Positions 1-6,816 of a DNA stretch of 47,963 nucleotides are shown piece after piece (position 1 is the stretch's first letter; each line of letters begins with the position of its first letter). The stretch is from the NCBI GenBank assembly GCA_016124945.1, contig WGMT01000054.1:1-47963 (forward strand), in the 5' to 3' direction. The notes below the pieces were generated by a model, which was not told where the DNA came from, searched no databases, and was given only the letters and a program-made list of their open reading frames with translations. Position numbers and translations under genes: made by a program. Source of the DNA: a bacterium. GTDB lineage: Bacteria; Chloroflexota; Anaerolineae; Caldilineales; Caldilineaceae.

Positions 1-27
1 AAACGATGCTATGGTTGTTGTGGACAT
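1..27 (-). CDS. 5' end of a gene cut by the contig edge (probable insertion-sequence gene)
   Basis: Only the first nine codons are present, beginning MSTTTIASF and running off the left edge. An AGGAGG ribosome-binding site sits six bases before the ATG. The same start, leader and ribosome-binding site occur in mirror image at the right edge (ATG at 47941). A repeated gene start at two contig edges is what an assembler leaves when it stops in a multicopy insertion sequence, so a transposase is the likeliest product. That is inference, because nothing of the protein body is visible. Confidence 0.5.
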
Positions 28-141
28 GAAGGGCCTCCTGTTCATGGTTTTGTTTTGTCGCTTAACCACTGTACAGTCCCCTTCATGTCTTCTCTTGTTA
101 ACGTGCTTTCATTTCCACCCCAAAGGGGTGTCTAACTCCTC
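5..141 (-). mobile_element. Left copy of a 137-bp contig-end repeat, probable insertion-sequence terminus
   Basis: This block equals the reverse complement of 47827-47963 over 137 bp with no mismatch that I can find. The shared sequence stops abruptly at base 141: CCGTGAT repeats follow here and different sequence follows at the other end. Just inside the terminus is a perfect hairpin, CACCCC-AAA-GGGGTG (117-131). Further out is the leader and start of the outward-facing gene. The sharp boundary, terminal hairpin and strong ribosome-binding site fit the upstream end of an insertion sequence. The family is not identifiable from this fragment. Confidence 0.6.
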
Positions 142-290
142 CCGTGATCCGTGATCCGTGATCCGTGATCCGTGATCCGTGATCCGTGATCCGTGATTCG
201 TAATTGGTAGACGACGCGAACCGCTTTTGAGGCGAATCGATGTAGACGGATCACGGATCACGAATCACGGATCACGAATCACGCATTATC
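142..290. repeat. Heptad-arm palindromic element with core (copy a)
   Basis: Left arm: eight tandem CCGTGAT units (142-197). Right arm: five ATCACGG/ATCACGA units (250-284), the reverse complement of the same word. Between them lies a core bounded by GTAGAC at 207-212 and 242-247. The core resembles those at 4752-4797, 6703-6745 and 9510-9552 (20 of 33 positions match the 6.7-kb copy by eye). The left arm abuts the insertion-sequence terminus directly. Nothing else recognisable lies between the contig edge and the asparaginase stop codon at 272. Confidence 0.7.
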
Positions 291-1210
291 CTCCGCTCCG
301 CCAACATCGGTTCGTCCATATCCGCCCCGAAATAGAGATATTGCTTGCCGGGGATGCTGGTGAAGCCGGCGTGTTCGCCGCTGGGCGTCATGGCGACGAT
401 GTTCATGTATTGGCCGGGCTGGGCTTGCAAGTAATCGAGATCGCGCAGCGCTTCCATGCCCGCCTCGTGTAAGGACATGCCCATCTTCATGTAAAGGACA
501 AGACTGCGCGCCGTGCTGACTCGAATCGCCAATTCGCCCATGCCGGTACAGGCGGCTGCGCCATATCGATTGTCACAGTAGTTGCCCGCGCCCACCACGG
601 GGGAATCCCCGACGCGGCCGGGGTATTTCCACGCCAGTCCGCTTGTGCTCACGGCGGAGGCCATGTTGCCCTGCATGTCCAGCGCGATGAAGTTGACGGT
701 GCCATGATCCACCCTGTCTACCAAATTCACAGGACGGGTAAGCTGTGTGGCCAGTTCGCGCAATGGCATGTCGGTGAGTTCGTTGATGCCGTGGGCGTCG
801 AAGCGTTCGCGCCATCGCCGCAATGACTCGAAGCTGCGCTGTTCCGCCGGCTGCATGCCCAGTTCGGCGGCGAAACGTTCGGCCCCGCGCCCCACCAAAA
901 GGACATGCGGCAGTTCTTCCATCACCTTGCGCGCCAGGCTGATGACGTTGCCATAGTGATGGACGCCGGCCACTGCGCCGGTGCGCAGCGTCACACCGTC
1001 CATGATGCTGGCGTCCAGTTCCACATCGCCAAGGACGTTGGGCAGGCCGCTGTAGCCCACACTGTGTTCGAGGGGATCGTCCTCGACGACGCGGGCGGCG
1101 ATTTCAACGGCGTCCAGCGCGCTGCCGCCGTTTCGGAGCAACTTCATGGCAGCTTGGGCGCCCTGGCGTCCATTTTCACTGGAGATAATCATCGGCGTTG
1201 GTTGGGGCAT
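272..1210 (-). CDS. N4-(beta-N-acetylglucosaminyl)-L-asparaginase / isoaspartyl peptidase family
   Basis: 312 residues of the Ntn-hydrolase asparaginase-2 family, which cleaves aspartylglucosamine or isoaspartyl bonds after self-processing into two subunits. The autoprocessing site is HGT at 169-171, so Thr171 is the predicted new N-terminus and nucleophile. Also visible are GDSPVVGAG (201-209) and TGMGE (222-226), the usual substrate-loop motifs. I start at ATG 1210 (MPQPTPMII) because homologues begin near this strand; an in-frame extension to 1339 is translated repeat. No signal peptide, so it is probably cytosolic. It would suit turnover of damaged or glycosylated asparagine and fits the peptide-salvage theme further along. 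Exact substrate uncertain. Confidence 0.85.
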   Translation of the reverse strand: MPQPTPMIISSENGRQGAQAAMKLLRNGGSALDAVEIAARVVEDDPLEHSVGYSGLPNVLGDVELDASIMDGVTLRTGAVAGVHHYGNVISLARKVMEELPHVLLVGRGAERFAAELGMQPAEQRSFESLRRWRERFDAHGINELTDMPLRELATQLTRPVNLVDRVDHGTVNFIALDMQGNMASAVSTSGLAWKYPGRVGDSPVVGAGNYCDNRYGAAACTGMGELAIRVSTARSLVLYMKMGMSLHEAGMEALRDLDYLQAQPGQYMNIVAMTPSGEHAGFTSIPGKQYLYFGADMDEPMLAERRIMRDS

Positions 1211-1305
1211 GGGTGGTTCTTTCGGTGAGAGAAAATTTCGGTGAGAGAAGATTTTGGTGAGAGAAGATGATGGGACGATGTTCGACCACAACGGTTGGCG
1301 GTGAG

Positions 1306-1354
1306 TGATGAGGTGATGGGATGACGACCGGCCTGTCATCCCATCACCTCATCA
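1306..1354. terminator. 20-bp perfect palindrome at the 3' end of the NifU-N gene
   Basis: Arms 1306-1325 and 1335-1354 (TGATGAGGTGATGGGATGAC and its complement) enclose a 9-base loop. The right arm contains the stop codon and last codons of the minus-strand NifU-N gene, so the stem forms at the end of that transcript. The bases are built from TGATGGG-like words, the style seen in other spacers here. There is no clear U-run, so a hairpin block or mRNA-end stabiliser is as likely as a true intrinsic terminator. Confidence 0.5.
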
Positions 1355-1617
1355 TCAATCTCAAAGTACGCCGCCACGATGCGCACGATCTCCTCCTCCA
1401 ATCCTGCCCACGGCGCGTCGGGGTACTTGTTGACTGTCACAAAGTCTTGCACCATAAAGACATTGTAAACAGGATCAAGCGCAAAGAGTTGCTGGGCCAG
1501 GGGATGGTGTGCCGCATCTACTGCCGTAGAAATGTTCAACGGGCGGTCAAACATCTTCCGCGGCAGCACAAACTTGCGGGCATTGGGGTTGGGCGTCTGC
1601 TGAACGTGTACGGGCAT
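1336..1617 (-). CDS. NifU/Nfu N-terminal domain protein (Nfu_N, scaffold-like)
   Basis: 93 residues made of a single Nfu_N domain, with the signature start VQQTPNPNARKFVL followed by a compact alpha/beta domain. In mitochondrial and bacterial Nfu proteins this domain precedes a CxxC iron-sulfur scaffold domain; here the CxxC part is absent, as in many stand-alone bacterial forms. The role in cluster assembly is therefore inferred only. The start at 1617 is chosen because an excellent promoter ends about seven bases before it, leaving a leaderless mRNA; an upstream in-frame ATG at 1653 would lie inside that promoter. Confidence 0.8.
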   Translation of the reverse strand: MPVHVQQTPNPNARKFVLPRKMFDRPLNISTAVDAAHHPLAQQLFALDPVYNVFMVQDFVTVNKYPDAPWAGLEEEIVRIVAAYFEIDDEVMG

Positions 1618-1624
1618 GGGGGAT

Positions 1625-1653
1625 AGTATAGCAGCGGGGTGGGAGGGGTTCAA
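1625..1653 (-). promoter_or_regulatory. Promoter of the NifU-N gene (leaderless transcript)
   Basis: On the minus strand, TTGAAC (1653-1648) and TATACT (1630-1625) are 17 bp apart. The predicted transcription start falls at or within a base or two of the ATG at 1617, and no ribosome-binding site is present. Leaderless translation is common in several deep-branching phyla. Confidence 0.6.
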
Positions 1654-1700
1654 GTTTAGGGCTGAAATATGATTGCTTCTAGGTGGAACTCAGATCAAAA

Positions 1701-1729
1701 TTGACCGCATTATTTGCATGCACTATACT
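1701..1729 (+). promoter_or_regulatory. Promoter of the vapBC-like module
   Basis: TTGACC (1701-1706) and TATACT (1724-1729) are spaced 17 bp. The start would fall near 1736, giving a leader of about 40 nt before the antitoxin ATG at 1775. The operator dyad described separately covers the -10 box. Confidence 0.7.
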
Positions 1730-1745
1730 TGCACTAGTGCATGCA
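1715..1745. promoter_or_regulatory. Operator-like dyad over the -10 box of the toxin-antitoxin promoter
   Basis: TGCATGCACTA (1715-1725) is repeated in perfect inverted form as TAGTGCATGCA (1735-1745). The downstream half also contains the 12-bp palindrome TGCACTAGTGCA (1730-1741). Ribbon-helix-helix antitoxins such as the one encoded next typically bind paired palindromes over their own promoter, so autorepression is the natural reading. Confidence 0.65.
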
Positions 1746-1774
1746 GATTCTGTACAGATATGCGAGGTAAAGTT

Positions 1775-2035
1775 ATGACGCAACTGACAGTTCGTGGTAT
1801 TGATGCCAAACTGCATCAATATCTAAAGCAAGAAGCTGAACGACGCGGCGAAAGCGTCAACCGCTATGTACTCTCGCTTCTTCGAAACGCCGCGGGCGAC
1901 GAAAGCAATACGCAAAAGACGCTGCGTCACCATGATCTTGATCACCTGGCTGGGACATGGAGTGAAGATGAGTTTGAAGCCTTTGATCGGCAATTGGCCG
2001 CACAACGAACGATTGATGAGGAAATATGGCGCTGA
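1775..2035 (+). CDS. Ribbon-helix-helix antitoxin (VapB/FitA-like)
   Basis: 86 residues. Residues 1-37 (MTQLTVRGID... VNRYVLSLL) have the beta-strand plus two-helix pattern of Arc/FitA-type ribbon-helix-helix DNA-binding domains, including the basic RRGESVNRYV helix. The acidic C-terminal half (DLDHLAGTWSEDEFEAF) is the usual toxin-wrapping segment. Start at ATG 1775 is supported by GAGGT at 1764. The stop overlaps the toxin start by ten bases, the standard coupled arrangement. It should neutralise the PIN toxin and repress the operon through the dyad at 1715-1745. Confidence 0.85.
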   Translation: MTQLTVRGIDAKLHQYLKQEAERRGESVNRYVLSLLRNAAGDESNTQKTLRHHDLDHLAGTWSEDEFEAFDRQLAAQRTIDEEIWR

Positions 2036-2433
2036 AGACAGTTCTCTTGGATACGTCAGCTTATTCAGCGTTCAAACGAGGACACCCACAAGTTATCGAG
2101 ACACTGCAAAATGTGTCGTCGATCCTTCTGTCGGCCATTGTGCTGGGTGAACTTGTTGCCGGTTTCGATGTGGGACGTTATGCAGAAAAGAACCGACAAG
2201 AGCTTGTTGAGTTTGAGCAAAGTCCACGTGTAAAAACTGTCTCAATCACTCAAGCAACTGCAGAAAGATACGCGTACATCTATGCGTTTCTGCGCAGCAT
2301 CGGCCGCCCGATCCCGACCAATGATCTTTGGATTGCTGCCTCTGCAATGGAGTACGGCGCCGCGCTGCTAACCACCGATAACCATTTTCTTGACTTACCT
2401 CAAATAATCGTCGTGCACGTAGAAAATCATTAG
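2026..2433 (+). CDS. PIN-domain ribonuclease toxin (VapC-like)
   Basis: 135 residues, a complete PIN domain. The four acidic metal-binding residues are visible: Asp9 (LLDTS), Glu42 (GELVAG), Asp100 (TNDLWIAA) and Asp118 (TTDNHF). VapC toxins are magnesium-dependent endoribonucleases that cut tRNA or rRNA; the particular target cannot be told from sequence. The gene overlaps the antitoxin by ten bases. All catalytic residues are present, so it looks active. Confidence 0.88.
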   Translation: MALKTVLLDTSAYSAFKRGHPQVIETLQNVSSILLSAIVLGELVAGFDVGRYAEKNRQELVEFEQSPRVKTVSITQATAERYAYIYAFLRSIGRPIPTNDLWIAASAMEYGAALLTTDNHFLDLPQIIVVHVENH

Positions 2434-2522
2434 TAGATGTCACTTCACTTTTTGACAACCTTTACTTCCCCATGCTAACCTTCTTCTGATCCGCGTAATG
2501 GATCATCCAATTTTATATTTGG

Positions 2523-2710
2523 CTCTTATCCAGAGAGGGGGGAGGGAACGGCCCGATGATCCCCCGGCAACCTGCTGGAGTCCCGGTTTTTGGTTGCTGC
2601 TCGACATTTCACGCTTCTGCCCTGCGCGGAAGAGGATGTGTTCGAGTCAGCACAGCCAGCATGGTGCCAATTCCGCCGGATCACGTAGAACGTGATCTGA
2701 AAGATGAGTG
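2523..2710 (+). promoter_or_regulatory. SAM-I (S-box) riboswitch upstream of mtnA
   Basis: The hallmark S-box segments occur in order: CTTATC-CAGAG at the 5' side (from 2525), GGAGGGA, GGCCCGATGA, GGCAACC (2567-2573), then GGTGCCAATTCC (2663-2674) and the closing GATGAG (2703-2708), which pairs with CTTATC to form P1. A -10-like TATATT (2514-2519) lies just before it, so the transcript would start with the aptamer. SAM binding should stabilise P1 and favour the terminator at 2731, switching off mtnA and anything co-transcribed when SAM is abundant. This matches the metabolic role of the genes downstream. Confidence 0.95.
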
Positions 2711-2730
2711 TGCCTGCATTGTGCTCATTT

Positions 2731-2763
2731 CCCTCTTGGATCCTCCAAGGGGGCTTTTGTTTG
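2731..2763 (+). terminator. Rho-independent terminator of the SAM-I riboswitch
   Basis: A ten-pair stem (CCCTCTTGGA with TCCAAGGGGG, one G-U pair) is followed by a T-rich tract CTTTTGTTTG. It sits about 20 nt after the aptamer closes and about 150 nt before the mtnA start, the expected place for the expression platform. Between it and mtnA (2764-2910) is a dispersed-repeat remnant sharing TTACCGCAAAGGTG with 34703-34716 (opposite strand). Confidence 0.85.
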
Positions 2764-2910
2764 TGTAAAACATCTGTGAAGCTACAGCCATTCTGATTTT
2801 TACCGCAAAGGTGCAAAGTAGCAGAGCCGGAGCGCTTTCCCTCCTGGAAATCTTGTAAATCTGCGTCCGAATCTGCTTTGTCTCTGCAGTGATCCTGTCA
2901 AGGAGTCGCC

Positions 2911-3987
2911 ATGCGAACCGTCTTTTGGGAAGACAACCGTGTTAAAATGATCGACCAGCGTTTGCTGCCCGCCGAATTTGTGATCGCCGAGTTCAATAGC
3001 GTAGACGGCGTCGCCCGTAGCATCACCGAGATGTACGTGCGCGGCGCGCCCGCCATCGGCGCAACGGGTGCCTACGGCATGGCGTTGGCCGCGCAGGTAA
3101 GCACAGCCTCCTCGCGCGATGACCTGCTGGCCGATCTACGCGCCGCCAAGGACGTCCTCGACGCAGCGCGGCCTACCGCCGTCAACCTCAGTTGGGCCAC
3201 ACGCCGCCTGCTCGAAGTGGCCGAACAGACCGTCACCGATAACGTGGACGATCTACGCAGCGCCCTCCTGGCCGAAGCCGAGACCCTGGCCGATGAGGAC
3301 GTCGCCATCAACCGGCGCATGGGCTTCAACGGCGCCGCCGTCATCCCCGATGGGGCGAACTTGCTCCATCATTGCAACACCGGGGCGCTGGCCACCGTTG
3401 ACTTCGGCACGGCGTTGGGCGTCGTCTTCGCCTGTCAGGAACAGGGGAAGTCGATCCACGTTTGGGTGGATGAGACCCGTCCTCGCTTGCAGGGGGCGCG
3501 CCTCACCGCCTGGGAATTGATGAACGCCGAGATCCCCATGCACCTGATTGCCGACAACGCCGCCGGTCACCTCATGCGCGCGGGCAAAGTGGACGTGGTC
3601 ATCTTCGGCGCAGACCGCATCGCCGCCAACGGTGATGTCGCTAACAAGATCGGCACCTACAAACTGGCCGTCGTCGCCAGAGAAAACGGTATTCCGGTCT
3701 ATTGTGTCGCGCCCACCAGCACCGTAGACTTGAACCTGCCCGACGGCGATCACATCCCCATCGAAGAACGGGGCGATGACGAAGTCATCCATTTGGGTGA
3801 CACGCTGATTGCACCCGCAGGCGTCCCTGTCTACAACCCCGCCTTCGACGTCACGCCGCACCGCTACATCACCGGCATCGTCACCGAAGAGGGGATCTGC
3901 TATCCGCCGTTTACGCAGAGCTTGAAGAATGCAGTGAACGCAGCACAAGAAAAGATCGTTGAAAATCGACTGAAGCGGAAGAAGTAG
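2911..3987 (+). CDS. mtnA: S-methyl-5-thioribose-1-phosphate isomerase
   Basis: 358 residues, full length for MtnA of the eIF2B-like isomerase family. It converts methylthioribose-1-phosphate to methylthioribulose-1-phosphate in the methionine salvage pathway. Catalytic residues are identifiable: Cys155 in HHCNTGALATVD and Asp235 in FGADRIAANGD, about five residues offset from the B. subtilis pair. The RGAPAIG motif (44-50) binds phosphate in the family. AAGGAG at 2899 supports the ATG. It is the first gene after the SAM-I riboswitch. No other recognisable mtn genes are nearby, so the pathway is split or shortened here. Confidence 0.96.
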   Translation: MRTVFWEDNRVKMIDQRLLPAEFVIAEFNSVDGVARSITEMYVRGAPAIGATGAYGMALAAQVSTASSRDDLLADLRAAKDVLDAARPTAVNLSWATRRLLEVAEQTVTDNVDDLRSALLAEAETLADEDVAINRRMGFNGAAVIPDGANLLHHCNTGALATVDFGTALGVVFACQEQGKSIHVWVDETRPRLQGARLTAWELMNAEIPMHLIADNAAGHLMRAGKVDVVIFGADRIAANGDVANKIGTYKLAVVARENGIPVYCVAPTSTVDLNLPDGDHIPIEERGDDEVIHLGDTLIAPAGVPVYNPAFDVTPHRYITGIVTEEGICYPPFTQSLKNAVNAAQEKIVENRLKRKK

Positions 3988-4006
3988 AATGCAAAAGTGG
4001 GGAGAG

Positions 4007-4110
4007 TGGCAGGTGGCAGGTGGCGAAGTCTGAATCATCTGTGCAAATCTGTGAAATCCGTGTCCAAAATTCTGCGCTCTCCATCCTAAACATCCTGAAA
4101 TCCGTGTCTA
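4007..4110. repeat. TGGCAGG heptads and dispersed 'ATCCGTG' repeat in the mtnA-LOG spacer
   Basis: Two TGGCAGG units and a derivative (4007-4027) are followed by stretches such as AAATCTGTG and AAATCCGTGTC that recur at 34560-34690. The spacer then holds a short duplication, AGTCTATGAAC at 4111 and 4130; the second copy supplies the LOG start codon. Confidence 0.55.
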
Positions 4111-4134
4111 AGTCTATGAACGAAATCTGAGTCT

Positions 4135-4728
4135 ATGAACCATTTAACCCGTGTATGCGTTTATTGTGGCGCCAGCCAGGGTAATCGCCCCGACTACATC
4201 ATTGCTGCGTCCGCGCTGGGATCGGAAATTGCCCATCGCGGGCTGGGTCTTGTCTACGGTGGCGGCAGCCTTGGCATGATGGGCGCAGTGGCCCGTGCCG
4301 CTCGTGACGCCGGTGGCGATGTCCACGGCGTCATCCCCGAAGGGCTGAAGCCCAAAGAAATTTCCGGCGCGGCCATCGGTCACCTCGAAGTGGTGGACAC
4401 GATGCACACACGCAAAGCGCGCATGGCCGAACTAGCCGGCGCCTTCATCGCCATGCCCGGCGGATTCGGCACCTTCGAGGAACTGTTCGAGACGATCACG
4501 TGGAGCCAACTCGGTATCCACGCCAAACCCATCGGCCTGCTCAACGTGGCGGGCTACTATGATCCCATCTGTCGTATGATCGAAGTCGCCATTGCCGAAG
4601 GCTTCGTCCGTCCATCCTACGCCGATCTGCTCGTCGTCTCCGCCGACCCGGCAGAACTGCTCGATCGGCTGTCTACGCACAGGCCGCCGGAGAGTATTGT
4701 GCAGTGGGTGAAGAAAGAAGAGACATAA
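4135..4728 (+). CDS. LOG family protein (cytokinin riboside 5'-monophosphate phosphoribohydrolase type)
   Basis: 197 residues. The family removes the ribose-phosphate from N6-modified AMP or from AMP-like nucleotides. The nucleotide-binding motifs are present: GGGSLGMMG (42-50), RK at 93-94 (here MHTRKARM) and PGGFGTFEEL (108-117) with the catalytic Glu. In bacteria such proteins often act in nucleotide salvage rather than hormone production. Placed between mtnA and a PfkB kinase, a purine-side role in adenine/adenosine recycling is a reasonable inference. No clear ribosome-binding site precedes the ATG. The stop TAA is itself the first three bases of a TAATGAG heptad. Confidence 0.88.
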   Translation: MNHLTRVCVYCGASQGNRPDYIIAASALGSEIAHRGLGLVYGGGSLGMMGAVARAARDAGGDVHGVIPEGLKPKEISGAAIGHLEVVDTMHTRKARMAELAGAFIAMPGGFGTFEELFETITWSQLGIHAKPIGLLNVAGYYDPICRMIEVAIAEGFVRPSYADLLVVSADPAELLDRLSTHRPPESIVQWVKKEET

Positions 4729-4829
4729 TGAGTAACGAGTAATGAGTAAATCGTGTTGAGAAAATTGGTCGCTATCTTGGCATCACGGGCTTAACATGAC
4801 CTTACTTATTATTCATTACTCATTACCTC
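4726..4829. repeat. Heptad-arm palindromic element with core (copy b)
   Basis: Left arm: TAATGAG, TAACGAG, TAATGAG (4726-4746). Right arm: TTACTTA, TTATTCA, TTACTCA, TTACCTC (4802-4829). The core includes GAAAATTGGTCGCTAT at 4760-4775 and TTGGC at 4777-4781. By eye it matches 23 of 29 positions of the reverse-strand core at 9510-9552. The element begins at the LOG stop codon and ends about 45 bases before the kinase ATG. Confidence 0.75.
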
Positions 4830-4875
4830 AACCACTCAGTTTCCAATAACAGTTCAGATTCTCTACGAGGTTTCC

Positions 4876-5838
4876 ATGTCCATCGTCGTCACCGGTTCGA
4901 TTGCATATGATTATTTGATGAATTTCCCGGGCCGTTTCACTGAGCACATTCTGCCCGACAAGTTGCAGAGCATCAGTTTGAGTTTCTTGGTGGACTCGAT
5001 GGTGCGGCAGCGCGGCGGGGTGGCGGCCAACATCGCCTACACCATGAAACTGCTGGGGGGCGATCCCGTGATCCTGGGGACGGTGGGCCAGGATTTCGGT
5101 GACTATCGCCGCTGGCTCGAAGAGCACGACCTGCGTACAGATCAGATCATCGAGATCGAAGACGAGTTCACCGCCAGCTTTTTCGTGAGCACGGATCAGG
5201 ATCAGAACCAGATCGCCAATTTCTACACCGGCGCCATGGCCCATGCCCGCCACATTTCGCTGGCCCAACGCGGCCTCACCGACGCCAAGGTGGTGATCAT
5301 CAGCCCCAATGATCCGCAGGCTATGCTCAACTATGCCAACGAATGCCGTGATCTGGGCATTCCCTTTGCCTATGATCCCAGCCAGCAGATCGCCCGCCTC
5401 AACGGCGAAGAGTTGCGCCAGAGCATTCCCGGTGCGGCCTTTTTGATGGTCAACGAGTACGAAGCCGCCATCACCCAGGAGAAGACCGGCTGGACGTTGG
5501 CCCAAATCCGCGCCGAAGTGGAGACGCTTGTCGTAACCGAAGGCAAGCTGGGCAGCGTCATCTACCGCGGTGACGAGGAGATCCGCATCCCCGTGGCCAC
5601 ACCCAATGAAATCGCCGAACCCACCGGCGCGGGGGACGGCTACCGCGGCGGCTTCTTCGCAGCCTGGAGCGTCGGTCTGCCTCTGTCCGTCTGCGGACGT
5701 GTGGGCGCGCTGTGCAGCACCTATGTCCTCGAGAAGGTGGGCACCAGCAGCCATCGCTTCAGCGTGGACGAGTTCATCACTCGTTACGAAGAGAATTTCG
5801 GCGCGGAGCCGGGGTTGGCCAAGCTAGGAAAGAGATGA
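4876..5838 (+). CDS. PfkB-family carbohydrate/adenosine kinase
   Basis: 320 residues with the ribokinase fold. RGGVAANIAY (46-55) is the substrate-side GG motif, and PTGAGDGYRGGF (249-260) carries the anion hole GAGD with catalytic Asp254. The family phosphorylates sugars or nucleosides. The overall pattern and the neighbours (mtnA, ahcY, metK) point to adenosine kinase, which would pull SAH hydrolysis forward by consuming adenosine. That specificity is inference. Start at ATG 4876 follows CGAGG. Its stop TGA lies in a run of GATGATG words that continues into the spacer. Confidence 0.8.
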   Translation: MSIVVTGSIAYDYLMNFPGRFTEHILPDKLQSISLSFLVDSMVRQRGGVAANIAYTMKLLGGDPVILGTVGQDFGDYRRWLEEHDLRTDQIIEIEDEFTASFFVSTDQDQNQIANFYTGAMAHARHISLAQRGLTDAKVVIISPNDPQAMLNYANECRDLGIPFAYDPSQQIARLNGEELRQSIPGAAFLMVNEYEAAITQEKTGWTLAQIRAEVETLVVTEGKLGSVIYRGDEEIRIPVATPNEIAEPTGAGDGYRGGFFAAWSVGLPLSVCGRVGALCSTYVLEKVGTSSHRFSVDEFITRYEENFGAEPGLAKLGKR

Positions 5839-5900
5839 TGAGGATGATGAGCTAGATCATCATCCTCACCATCTCATCATCTGACGAAGTCCTCATCATC
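5829..5900. repeat. GATGATG-type imperfect palindrome after the kinase gene
   Basis: GATGATGAGGATGATGAG begins in the last kinase codon. It faces ATCATCATCCTCACCATC and a further TCCTCATCATC copy. The GNAT start at 5912 follows directly. The style is the same as the other spacers but without the 40-bp core. Confidence 0.5.
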
Positions 5901-5911
5901 TGGCGAAGACC

Positions 5912-6685
5912 ATGACAGCACACCCAAACCGAATCCACACCATCCTATCCACCGAGCCCATCTGGTCGGCCTACGCCCTGGCCGATTTGCAGCCGACGTT
6001 TGAACCGGATTGTCGCTGGTTGGTGGCGGACAGTGTGGACGGGCCGGGTGTGGTGCTCGTCTACAGCGGACTCGATCCCGCTATCCTGTTGACGGTGGGC
6101 AGCGTCGCTGCGGTGGAAACGATTTTGCAGGAAACGCCGGATCTGCCGCGGACAGTCTACCTGAGCACCCGCCAGGAACACTTCGCCGTGGTAGATCGCT
6201 TCTACGACAACCGCGCCGATCATCGACCAATGTTGCGCCTGGCCTTGCCGTCGGGTGTGGAATTGACGGCCAAGGACGCGTTTTTGCAGCGACTCACGCC
6301 CGCAGACGCCGATCGCCTGTCCACCCTGTACGCGCACGGCGGCCCGTTCACGCCTGACACGTTCGACTCGGCGCAACTGGCCGAAGGTGTCTTTTTCGGG
6401 CGCGCCGACGGCCATGGATCGCTCGTCGCTGCGGGCGGCACCCATATCGTCCACCGCGGCGAGGGGATCGCAGCCATCGGCAACATCTACACCCGTCCCG
6501 ACAGTCGGGGCCAAGGACACGCCAAGGCCGTCACCGCGGCCATCGTCTCCACCCTGCAAGTAGACGGGGTTCACACCATTGTCCTCAACGTCGATCAGCG
6601 CAACGAAAAGGCCATCGCGCTGTACGAAAAATTGGGGTTTAAAATACATTGTTCGTTTATCGAAGGCGTGGCGGAAAAGAAATGA
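5912..6685 (+). CDS. GNAT family N-acetyltransferase
   Basis: 257 residues. The acetyl-CoA pyrophosphate loop is RGQGHA (199-204) after the beta-strand IGNIYTRPD, followed by the conserved tail NEKAIALYEKLGF near 230. The N-terminal 110 residues form a separate domain typical of the longer GNAT proteins. The acceptor substrate cannot be inferred. It lies within the SAM-recycling run on the same strand, with palindromic spacers on both sides. Confidence 0.85.
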   Translation: MTAHPNRIHTILSTEPIWSAYALADLQPTFEPDCRWLVADSVDGPGVVLVYSGLDPAILLTVGSVAAVETILQETPDLPRTVYLSTRQEHFAVVDRFYDNRADHRPMLRLALPSGVELTAKDAFLQRLTPADADRLSTLYAHGGPFTPDTFDSAQLAEGVFFGRADGHGSLVAAGGTHIVHRGEGIAAIGNIYTRPDSRGQGHAKAVTAAIVSTLQVDGVHTIVLNVDQRNEKAIALYEKLGFKIHCSFIEGVAEKK

Positions 6686-6769
6686 ATGAAGAATAAAGAT
6701 TGGGTAGACAGCGTTGGTCGCTTTGTTGGCGGGGCGCACTGTACACAATCTTTATTCATCAATCATTTC
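6679..6769. repeat. Palindromic element with core (copy c)
   Basis: Arms 6679-6702 and 6746-6769 are 24 bp each with two mismatches and contain the GNAT stop codon. The core between them carries GGGTAGACAGCGTTGGTCGC and then TTGGCGGGGCGC. It matches 25 of 31 positions of the reverse-strand core at 9510-9552. This is one of the two best-preserved copies. Confidence 0.8.
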
Positions 6770-6816
6770 TCCCCGCGCGAGTGCTCATTTTCTCTACTGT
6801 TAAGGAGTCCTACGTC

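Noticed and set aside
142..284. Possible CRISPR array from the regular repeats
   Set aside because: Units are only 7 bp, contiguous and without spacers, and no cas genes are present anywhere in the window.
1211..1339. Longer N-terminus for the asparaginase
   Set aside because: The codons lie in repeat sequence and overlap the terminator-like palindrome; relatives begin near MPQPTPMII.
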